A stretch of DNA of 5,774 nucleotides, from positions 1-5,774 of the forward strand of contig JAISDR010000035.1 in the NCBI GenBank assembly GCA_031264645.1, written 5' to 3'. Positions 1 to 5,774 of this stretch are shown here, in pieces. Position numbers and translations under genes: made by a program. Below the pieces are notes generated by a model that had not been told where the DNA came from, did not search any database, and saw nothing but the letters and a program-made list of their open reading frames with translations. The stretch is from Prevotellaceae bacterium. Lineage in GTDB: Bacteria > Bacteroidota > Bacteroidia > Bacteroidales > UBA932. Position 1 is the first letter of the stretch, and the number at the start of each line of letters is the position of its first letter.

Positions 1-32
1 GCTGGCGTCCTCGAAAAGTTTCAATCATTTTC

Positions 33-61
33 TTGGATAAGAAAAAAATGCCCTATATTTG
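33..61 (+). promoter_or_regulatory. Bacteroidota-type promoter for the aminopeptidase-pyrC-kinase operon
   Basis: A TTG at 33-35 is followed after 18 bases by TATATTTG at 54-61, which fits the Bacteroidota sigma-ABfr pattern (-33 TTG or TTTG, -7 TAnnTTTG). Transcription would begin several bases past 61, giving a short A-rich leader before the ATG at 86. This also decides the start of the first gene, because an alternative TTG codon at 59 lies inside the -7 element and so upstream of the expected transcript start. The elements are seen directly; their activity is inferred. Confidence 0.6.
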
Positions 62-85
62 AAAAAAAATAAATTAGTTTGTATT

Positions 86-1477
86 ATGTTTGAAACAGGT
101 ATTTATGTAAACAGAAGAAACTCCCTTAGAAGCTTGATTTCCTCGGGAGTAGTATTATTTTTGGGGAATACCGAATCCCCTGTAAATTATGCCGGCAATG
201 CGTACAGATTCAGGCAGGACAGCAATTTCCTGTATTTTTTCGGGCTTAACCTGCCGCAGCTGGCGGGAGTGATTGATATTGAAGAAGGGACAGACTGTAT
301 TTACGGCAACGATCCCGATATCGAGGATATTATATGGAGCGGAAATCTTCCGTCCATGGAGCAGCTTGCGGCTAAGGCTGGCATCAGTTCCGTTTCGCCG
401 CGCAGGGATTTGAAGATAAAGCTGCTGTCGGCAATCAGGAAGGGACGGAAAATACATTTTGCGCCTCCCTACCGGGGCGACAGCAAAATTATTCTCTCGG
501 ATTTACTCGGCATACGAATCGCGGAACTGGGCAATTACTCGTCCAAGGCGCTGATCAAGTCCATCGTCCAGCTTCGTTCCGAAAAGGAAGCCTGCGAAGT
601 GGAAGAAATCGAAAGAGCCTGCGATACCGGATACGAAATGCATACCCTCGCGATGCGCCTGTGCAAGCCCGGAATATTCGAATACCAGATTACGGGAGCG
701 ATGGAGGGAATTGCCGGAGCAGCAAACGGAATGACGTCGTTTCCAAGCATACAGTCCCAAAATTCGGAGATACTGCACAATCACAGCCACAACAATATCC
801 TTCAGGCGGGGAAAATGATGGTAACCGACGCGGGCGCGGAAACCTGCGCGGGCTATGCATCCGATTTTACGCGGACAATTCCCGTTGACGGCAAATTCAC
901 TTCCAGACAGCTGGACATATACAACACCGTACTGGCGGCAAACAATCTCGCCCAGAGAATTTCGAAGCCGGGGAAACTGTATTACGACGTACATCTTGCC
1001 GCCGCGAAAACTGTTGCGGAAGGATTGAAAAACATCGGCTTAATGAAGGGAAACGTCGACGACGCCGTTCAATCCGGAGCGCACGCCCTGTTTTTCCCTC
1101 ACGGACTTGGGCACATGATGGGGCTTGACGTGCATGACATGGAAGATCTTGGCGAAAAATATGTCGGCTACGACGACGAGATTCAGCGTTCGACACAGTT
1201 CGGAACGGCTAACCTGCGTCTGGGACGAAGACTGAAAAAGAATTTTGTACTGACCGTCGAACCCGGAATATACTTTATTCCAGCCCTGATTGCAAAGTGG
1301 AAATCGGAAAAAATCAACAGCTCGTTCATCAACTTTCAGAAAGTCGAGGAATATATTGATTTCGGCGGAATCAGGCTGGAAGACAATATAATCATAACGG
1401 ACGAGGGATGTCGGCGTCTCGGTAAAAAACGCATACCGATAACAAAAGAGGAAGTCGAGGAGGAAATGAGTAAATAA
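86..1477 (+). CDS. pepP: Xaa-Pro aminopeptidase (aminopeptidase P, peptidase family M24B)
   Basis: This is a cytoplasmic metallopeptidase that removes the N-terminal residue from peptides with proline in second position. The protein is 463 aa, normal for the family. Residues 1 to about 155 form the aminopeptidase P N-terminal domain (NYAGNAYRFRQDSNFLYFFG at 34-53), and about 165-450 form the creatinase-like 'pita-bread' catalytic domain. All five expected metal ligands are visible: D248 (TDAGAE), D260 (SDFTRT), H343 (GLGHMMG), E392 (VEPGIYF) and E432 (GIRLEDN). H339 in FPHGLGH is a likely substrate-binding histidine. No signal peptide is present. I chose ATG 86 over TTG 59 because the protein then begins MFETGIYVNRR, as I recall for Bacteroidota relatives, and because the -7 element covers the TTG. 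There is no Shine-Dalgarno site; the leader is A-rich. It is the first gene of an operon, 6 bases before pyrC. The family is certain; the exact peptide substrates are not visible. Confidence 0.95.
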   Translation: MFETGIYVNRRNSLRSLISSGVVLFLGNTESPVNYAGNAYRFRQDSNFLYFFGLNLPQLAGVIDIEEGTDCIYGNDPDIEDIIWSGNLPSMEQLAAKAGISSVSPRRDLKIKLLSAIRKGRKIHFAPPYRGDSKIILSDLLGIRIAELGNYSSKALIKSIVQLRSEKEACEVEEIERACDTGYEMHTLAMRLCKPGIFEYQITGAMEGIAGAANGMTSFPSIQSQNSEILHNHSHNNILQAGKMMVTDAGAETCAGYASDFTRTIPVDGKFTSRQLDIYNTVLAANNLAQRISKPGKLYYDVHLAAAKTVAEGLKNIGLMKGNVDDAVQSGAHALFFPHGLGHMMGLDVHDMEDLGEKYVGYDDEIQRSTQFGTANLRLGRRLKKNFVLTVEPGIYFIPALIAKWKSEKINSSFINFQKVEEYIDFGGIRLEDNIIITDEGCRRLGKKRIPITKEEVEEEMSK

Positions 1478-1483
1478 GCTTCA

Positions 1484-2830
1484 ATGAATACGGTAATAAA
1501 AAACGCTAATATACTGAATGAAGGAAAGGTTTTTGAAGGAAATGTCTGGATTGAAAATGATACGATAAAAAAGATTTTTACGGCAGGCGACGATCTTTCG
1601 GACATTCCGGCGGATGCGCTTGCGGTAGACGCAGGAAATAAACTGCTGATGCCCGGAGTAATCGACGATCAGGTACATTTCAGGGAACCGGGACTGACAT
1701 ACAAGGGCGATATATTTTCGGAAAGCAGAGCCGCCGCCGCAGGAGGTGTAACTTCGTTTATGGACATGCCGAACACTTCGCCGCCGGCGCTGACAATGAA
1801 TCTTCTGGAAGAAAAATACAGTATCGCAAGCCGTAATTCGCTGATAAATTACTCGTTTTATCTCGGCGCGTCAAACAGCAATATTGCCGAAATAAGCAAA
1901 ATCAATCCTGCAAATATCTGCGGAGTGAAAGTGTTTATGGGCTCGTCTACAGGCAACATGCTTGTGGACAGCGAAAGCGCCCTGGCTGCGATATTTTCGG
2001 AATCGCCCGTCATTGTAGCGGTTCACTGCGAAGACGAGGACGCCGTGCGGCAAAATTCCGCGCTGTACAGGCAACAGTTCGGGGAAGACGTCCCGGCGTC
2101 CTGTCATCCCGAAATAAGAAGCGCCGAAGCCTGCTATAAATCATCCGCCAAAGCGGTGGAACTTGCGGGAAAATATAATACGAAACTGCATGTCCTTCAT
2201 CTTTCAACTGCGAAAGAGCTGGAGCTTTTCGAAAACAGTTCGGAGGATTATATCCCCAAAATAACGGCTGAAGCATGCGTACATCATCTGTGGTTCAGCG
2301 ATTCCGATTATGAAAAGCTGGGGAACAGAATAAAATGCAATCCCGCGATAAAATCGGCAGGCGACAGGGATGCGCTGAGGGAAGCGGTCAAAAACGGGAA
2401 AATCACCGTTGTGGCAACCGACCACGCACCGCATACCGCGGACGAAAAACGGAAGAAATATTTCGGCGCGCCGTCCGGACTGCCGCTTGTCCAGCATTCG
2501 CTTTCGGCAATGATGGAAATGCATTTGCAGGGCGTATTCTCCCTGTTCGACATTGTTAACAGGATGTGTCACTGTCCGGCAAGGCTTTTCAATATCCACA
2601 GACGGGGATACATACGCGAGGGCTATTATGCCGATCTCGCGCTCGTTGACATGAACGCGGGATACTCTCCATGCAGCGATAATATCCTGTATAAATGCGG
2701 GTGGTCGCCTTTTGAGGGACTCGGTTTTTCGACTAAAGTTGAAAAGACATGGGTCAACGGCGCGCTTGTTTTTGACAAAGGGAAAATTATAGAAACAAAT
2801 GGCGCCAAACGGCTTGAATTCGAAAGATAA
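1484..2830 (+). CDS. pyrC: Dihydroorotase (amidohydrolase superfamily)
   Basis: This enzyme catalyses reversible cyclisation of N-carbamoyl-L-aspartate to dihydroorotate, the third step of de novo pyrimidine synthesis, in the cytoplasm. The protein is 448 aa, the usual length for the longer bacterial type. A small beta domain (about 1-55) precedes the TIM-barrel amidohydrolase domain. Visible motifs are DDQVHFREPG (61-70), FMDMPNTSP (92-100), VKVFMGSSTGN (148-158) with K149 as the probable carboxylated bridging lysine, H181 in AVHCED, H236 and H239 in LHVLHLST, TAEACVHHLWF (261-271) and ATDHAPHT with D313 as the likely catalytic aspartate. The usual first histidine of the HxH metal pair is glutamine (Q63), which I recall as normal for Bacteroidota dihydroorotases. 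HCPARLFN-type and YIREGYYADLALVD segments close the domain. The start at 1484 gives the expected N-terminus (MNTVIKNANILNEGK). It lies 6 bases after the aminopeptidase stop and 1 base before the kinase, so it is probably co-transcribed. Hydantoinase or allantoinase is less likely given the motif set. Confidence 0.95.
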   Translation: MNTVIKNANILNEGKVFEGNVWIENDTIKKIFTAGDDLSDIPADALAVDAGNKLLMPGVIDDQVHFREPGLTYKGDIFSESRAAAAGGVTSFMDMPNTSPPALTMNLLEEKYSIASRNSLINYSFYLGASNSNIAEISKINPANICGVKVFMGSSTGNMLVDSESALAAIFSESPVIVAVHCEDEDAVRQNSALYRQQFGEDVPASCHPEIRSAEACYKSSAKAVELAGKYNTKLHVLHLSTAKELELFENSSEDYIPKITAEACVHHLWFSDSDYEKLGNRIKCNPAIKSAGDRDALREAVKNGKITVVATDHAPHTADEKRKKYFGAPSGLPLVQHSLSAMMEMHLQGVFSLFDIVNRMCHCPARLFNIHRRGYIREGYYADLALVDMNAGYSPCSDNILYKCGWSPFEGLGFSTKVEKTWVNGALVFDKGKIIETNGAKRLEFER

Positions 2831-2831
2831 A

Positions 2832-3764
2832 ATGAAAGAAAATATAGCTTACATAATAAATCCAATATCAGGAATATCGGATAAGAAGGCAATCGCGGAT
2901 CATATCAGCAAAACGATGGACAGGAACAGGTTCAACTGCGAAATCTATTATACAAAATGTACCGGCGACGGTTTCAGGCAGGCGGGGGAATTTGCCGGCA
3001 GCGGCTTCGACAGGGTTGTCGCGGTCGGGGGAGACGGGACTGTCAACGAGGTTGCCAGGGGATTACTGGATTCGAATACGGCGCTGGGAATAATTCCCTT
3101 AGGCTCGGGAAACGGCTTTGCCCGCCATGTAAAGATATCCCTTAATTATCACAAGGCAAACCATATTGCCCAGAATGGAGAGATAATTTCTTCCGATTAC
3201 GGAATAATGAATGACAAGCCTTTCTTCTGTACCGCGGGAATCGGATTCGACGCTCAGGTCGGACAGCGGTTTGCCAAAATCGGCAGGCGCGGATTTGTGT
3301 CGTACGCTCAGGCTTCGGTGATGGAATATTTTAACTATTCGCCTCAAAATTACAAGATCACAATCGATGGCAGGACTTTCTCGCGACGGGCGTTCCTGAT
3401 GACTTTTGCAAACACTTCGCAATGGGGCTACAATGCTTATATCGCCCCCAATGCCAGCCTGAACGACGGCTTGATTGATCTGGTGATCGTTTCCCCGTTT
3501 TCGCTTGTCGCCGCTCCAATCCTCGGCTTGCGCATGTTCACAAAAAGCCTGTATCCCTCAAGAAATATAGAGATTATCAGAACAAGAGAGGCGATAGTCG
3601 AAAGAGAAAAAGCCGGTTATATCCATATCGACGGAGAACCGATGAACGAAGAAAAAATACTGGACGTCAAAGTTATTCCCAATAAATTGAAAATTATCGT
3701 CCCCGCAAACAAAAACAGACTGCACTCTTCATTGAGATATTTTAAGAATGTTATAAAATTATAA
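2832..3764 (+). CDS. Diacylglycerol/sphingoid-type lipid kinase (YegS/DagK family)
   Basis: This is a soluble or membrane-associated ATP-dependent lipid kinase; the family phosphorylates diacylglycerol, phosphatidylglycerol or sphingoid bases. The protein is 310 aa, typical for the family. The N-terminal DAGK catalytic domain shows NPISG (10-14), VVAVGGDGTVNEVARG (62-77) with the GGDGT nucleotide loop, and IIPLGSGNGFARH (87-99). SDYGIMNDKPFFCTAGIGFDA (121-141) leads into the C-terminal beta domain. IHIDGEP (265-271) matches the family's C-terminal DGE site, and D267 is a candidate catalytic base by analogy. I chose ATG 2832, one base after the pyrC stop, because it places NPISG nine residues in, as is usual. 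An ATG at 2799 would add 11 unrelated residues and overlap pyrC. The C-terminus (KNRLHSSLRYFKNVIKL) is basic and might help membrane contact, which is inference. The substrate cannot be told from the sequence; sphingoid bases are possible because some Bacteroidota make sphingolipids. Confidence 0.92.
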   Translation: MKENIAYIINPISGISDKKAIADHISKTMDRNRFNCEIYYTKCTGDGFRQAGEFAGSGFDRVVAVGGDGTVNEVARGLLDSNTALGIIPLGSGNGFARHVKISLNYHKANHIAQNGEIISSDYGIMNDKPFFCTAGIGFDAQVGQRFAKIGRRGFVSYAQASVMEYFNYSPQNYKITIDGRTFSRRAFLMTFANTSQWGYNAYIAPNASLNDGLIDLVIVSPFSLVAAPILGLRMFTKSLYPSRNIEIIRTREAIVEREKAGYIHIDGEPMNEEKILDVKVIPNKLKIIVPANKNRLHSSLRYFKNVIKL

Positions 3765-3825
3765 AACAATTATTACATTTGCGGAATAGATTTTACTTTT
3801 AAAGTATTAAAAATAATTATTATAA
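3765..3825. other. AT-rich intergenic spacer
   Basis: This 61-base gap separates the kinase stop from the lipoprotein start. It is very AT-rich and contains one consensus -7 element (3774-3781). It has the palindrome AATAATTATT at 3812-3821 just before the start codon, and the 8-base word AATTATTA twice (3768-3775 and 3815-3822). I see no GC-rich hairpin followed by a T run, so no intrinsic terminator for the upstream operon is evident. No Shine-Dalgarno site precedes ATG 3826; the AT-rich leader is normal for Bacteroidota. Confidence 0.8.
3774..3781 (+). promoter_or_regulatory. Candidate -7 element of the lipoprotein gene promoter
   Basis: TACATTTG matches the Bacteroidota -7 consensus TAnnTTTG exactly. 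No TTG lies at the usual 18-21 base spacing upstream, where the sequence is only AT-rich, so the -33 half is weak or absent. Transcription from here would give a leader of roughly 38 bases before ATG 3826. A separate promoter fits the change of gene type across the gap, but read-through from the upstream operon is also possible. Confidence 0.45.
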
Positions 3826-5774
3826 ATGAAACAAACAATACGTTTTTATCTCGTTTTCCTTTTTATGGCAGCCTTGACGGGCTGCGGGAACAAAGAAACC
3901 GGCGTTTCGCAGTACAATACAGTATGGAACACGCCAAGTGATGATTCTTTCGGTTCGATGCCGCTTGGCAACGGAGATATCGGACTGAATGTCTGGTTTG
4001 AAAAGACAGGCGACCTGCTTTTCTACATCAGCAAGGTGGACGCCTTTGACGCAGGACACAAGCTCCGGAAACTGGGTCGTATCAGGATAAAAGCCGAACC
4101 GGCAATTCCTGTAGAACGCTTTAAGCAAACCCTTAATCTCGAAGATGCTTCTATACTGATTGAATCGGGAGATGCCGCGTTCAAGATATGGGTCGACGCC
4201 AATCAGTCGCTTGTCAGGGTCGAAGGCAGCAGCAAAACTCCACGCGCGATTACGCTTGCGATGGAATCTCTCCATCCCCTGTCGGACCCCGGCAGGCCAC
4301 AGCCCGAAGAAGGAACGGCGGGAATAATATTCAACAAGCCCGAAGAAGACATGCTGGCATGGTGTTTCCGAAACCAGTCGTCGATCTGGGCGGAAAACCT
4401 GCAGGCCCAGAATACGCCCGAGCTGATAGCGCGTGCAAAAGACCCGATTCTGCACCGCACCTCGGGATGTCTGCTCCGGGCAAACGGTTTTGCAAAGGAA
4501 TCGCCGTACATCCTGAAATCCAAAGGAGCAACCGCTTCCATTGACTGTTCGATCAAAGTCGTCTCCTCGCAGCCCGAAAGTCTGGAAGAATGGCTGTCGG
4601 AAGTATCCGCGCCTGCCGCAGCCGACTGGAAATCGCACTGCGAATACTGGAAATCTTTCTGGAATCGCAGCTATATCAACATCGCTTCCTGCGGCGAAGG
4701 CATGTTCAATATGGATCAGTGCCGTTACACCCAGTTTGCACAGGGCTCGAAAGCATACGAAGGACACAAGGAAATTGACGCCGGTAAAAATGCGCGGCAA
4801 CTCAGCGAGCGGTATGCTATCGAACGCTTTTGCGAAGCGATTGCCGGACGCGGAAGTGTTCCGCCGCCGTATAACGGTTCGATCTTTACCATGGATACGC
4901 CTGCCGGAGTAGCGGGATTCTACGAGCCTGTTGACAAGGCCGCCTCTCCCGACGAACGCGACTGGGCGCACCTGCCCTTCATGTGGCAGAATACGCGCCA
5001 CCCCTACCTGTCGATGGCTGCGAGAGGCGATTACGACGCTCTCCGTCCGGGGATGCAGTTTGTCAGGGACGGGCTGGAGATATGTATCGACCGCTGCAAA
5101 AAGCATTTCGGACACGGGGGCGCGTTCATCATGGAAGCAAGCGGCTGGTACAATGTCGGCGTATATTCCATGGACAATGTTCCCCCGCATCTGCTCTATC
5201 ATCTTCTGGCTTCCCTCGAGCTGCCCGTCATCATGTGCGAATATTACGAACATACGGGCGAGCGGGATTTTCTGGAGAACATTCTCCTGCCCTGCGCCGA
5301 AGAGTTTATCAAGTACTACAAAATTCATTTTCCCGGACGGGACGCCGGCGGCAAAATGCTGATGGAAGGCGTCGGATGCGCCGAGACATATCAGGGAGTT
5401 ACCAATCCGTGTACCGAAATCGGAGGACTGAAATACCTGCTGACAAAACTGCTCTCCTTCGAGATCGGCGACCGGCTGCGGAAAGAATGGAGCGAACTGC
5501 TCAGGATAATGCCCGAAACGCCGCTCCGCAAAATACGCGGGCTTGATTTGCTGGCTGTGGGCGAGGTATACGATCCGGGTCGCGTAATCTGCGAAAGTCC
5601 CGAACTGTATTCCGTTTATCCCTTCCGGCAGGTATGGCTTGGAGAGCCGAGCCTGCTGCCGAATGCGCGCCAGTCGTTCCACGTCCGCACGACGAGCATT
5701 GACGGAACGGTTGACAGCGAAAGCGTCGAAACGGGCGGCTGGCAGCTGACGGCTACTCAGGCGGCATATCTCGG
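3826..5774 (+). CDS. Lipoprotein with DUF5703/GH95-like glycoside hydrolase architecture, partial at 3' end
   Basis: I translated this frame by hand: it is open from ATG 3826 to the window edge (649 complete codons, no stop). Residues 1-20 are a lipoprotein signal peptide: basic start MKQTIR, hydrophobic core YLVFLFMAAL, lipobox LTGC with C20 as the lipidated residue. The next residues (GNKETG) are not a strong acidic export signal, so periplasmic or outer surface placement is open. Residues about 30-265 look like a beta-rich N-terminal domain with MPLGNGDIGLN (45-55), close to the opening of GH95 and DUF5703-type proteins. WKSFWNRSYI (275-284) leads into an apparent alpha-helical barrel with AGRGSVPPPYNGSIFTMD (340-357), WQNTRHPY (387-394), GHGGAFIME (429-437), GKMLMEGVGCAETYQG (509-524), NPCTEIGGL (527-535) and GGWQLTATQAAYL (637-649). 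I recognise this pattern from DUF5703 proteins by memory, so the family name needs a profile search. No substrate or catalytic residue can be assigned. The gene never uses TTA, CTA or TCA and looks more GC-rich than its neighbours. Confidence 0.85.
   Translation, partial: MKQTIRFYLVFLFMAALTGCGNKETGVSQYNTVWNTPSDDSFGSMPLGNGDIGLNVWFEKTGDLLFYISKVDAFDAGHKLRKLGRIRIKAEPAIPVERFKQTLNLEDASILIESGDAAFKIWVDANQSLVRVEGSSKTPRAITLAMESLHPLSDPGRPQPEEGTAGIIFNKPEEDMLAWCFRNQSSIWAENLQAQNTPELIARAKDPILHRTSGCLLRANGFAKESPYILKSKGATASIDCSIKVVSSQPESLEEWLSEVSAPAAADWKSHCEYWKSFWNRSYINIASCGEGMFNMDQCRYTQFAQGSKAYEGHKEIDAGKNARQLSERYAIERFCEAIAGRGSVPPPYNGSIFTMDTPAGVAGFYEPVDKAASPDERDWAHLPFMWQNTRHPYLSMAARGDYDALRPGMQFVRDGLEICIDRCKKHFGHGGAFIMEASGWYNVGVYSMDNVPPHLLYHLLASLELPVIMCEYYEHTGERDFLENILLPCAEEFIKYYKIHFPGRDAGGKMLMEGVGCAETYQGVTNPCTEIGGLKYLLTKLLSFEIGDRLRKEWSELLRIMPETPLRKIRGLDLLAVGEVYDPGRVICESPELYSVYPFRQVWLGEPSLLPNARQSFHVRTTSIDGTVDSESVETGGWQLTATQAAYL

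Noticed and set aside
1..28. Possible divergent minus-strand gene starting at 28 (MIETFRGRQ...)
   Set aside because: Only nine codons are inside the window, I see no TAnnTTTG element upstream on that strand, and the peptide is too short to recognise.
2..40. Possible tail of an upstream plus-strand gene ending at TAA 38-40
   Set aside because: Only twelve residues (LASSKSFNHFLG) would be present. All three frames can be read through part of this stretch, so nothing favours it.
2799..2831. Upstream ATG at 2799 as the start of the lipid kinase
   Set aside because: It would overlap pyrC by 32 bases and add MAPNGLNSKDK, which is unlike the family. ATG 2832 places NPxSG at the usual distance from the N-terminus.
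3768..3822. Repeated word AATTATTA and palindrome AATAATTATT as an operator
   Set aside because: Both are short, purely AT words in a very AT-rich spacer and are expected by chance; there is no neighbouring regulator gene to support an operator.
4541..4912. Shorter plus-strand open frames inside the lipoprotein gene (4188-4544, 4541-4912, 4931-5362, 4983-5546)
   Set aside because: They are in other frames within the lipoprotein coding region, have low-complexity Arg/Pro/Ser-rich translations and show no recognisable domain.
3820..5682. 620-codon open frame on the minus strand
   Set aside because: It lies codon-on-codon antisense to the plus-strand lipoprotein gene, which has a signal peptide, a lipobox and recognisable domain motifs. 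The minus translation is rich in Arg, Phe and Gly/Cys shadow residues and has no motif I recognise. The absence of stops is explained by the sense gene lacking TTA, CTA and TCA.

Overview
The window most likely comes from a Bacteroidota (Bacteroidales-like) genome. Three things support this. The first gene encodes an aminopeptidase P whose N-terminus (MFETGIY, LFLGN, NYAGNAYRFRQDSNFLYFFGL) has the form I know from that phylum. The dihydroorotase has the Bacteroidota-style DDQVHFREPG metal site. Two intergenic stretches carry a TAnnTTTG -7 promoter element, and no gene start has a clear Shine-Dalgarno site. The genus cannot be read from the sequence.

Layout: bases 1-85 are an upstream region with a good Bacteroidota-type promoter (TTG at 33, TATATTTG at 54). 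Three tightly packed plus-strand genes follow: an M24B Xaa-Pro aminopeptidase (86-1477), a dihydroorotase pyrC (1484-2830) and a YegS/DagK-type lipid kinase (2832-3764). The gaps are 6 and 1 bases, so one transcript is very likely. The gene products do unrelated housekeeping jobs: proline-peptide turnover, pyrimidine synthesis and lipid phosphorylation.

A 61-base AT-rich gap (3765-3825) with a consensus -7 element separates the operon from a fourth plus-strand gene. It starts at 3826 and is still open at the window edge (649 complete codons). This gene encodes a lipoprotein with a signal peptide ending in LTGC and a two-part architecture that resembles GH95-like, DUF5703-type proteins (N-terminal MPLGNGDIGLN motif, then an apparent alpha-helical barrel). 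It is the least understood part of the window, and a carbohydrate-active role at the cell surface or in the periplasm is the best inference. The same bases also carry a 620-codon open frame on the minus strand. It is a shadow, produced because the real gene never uses the codons TTA, CTA or TCA.

I found no RNA genes, mobile elements, CRISPR arrays, long repeats or clear hairpin terminators. The window looks like ordinary chromosomal sequence with one poorly characterised enzyme-like lipoprotein, not a new multi-gene system.
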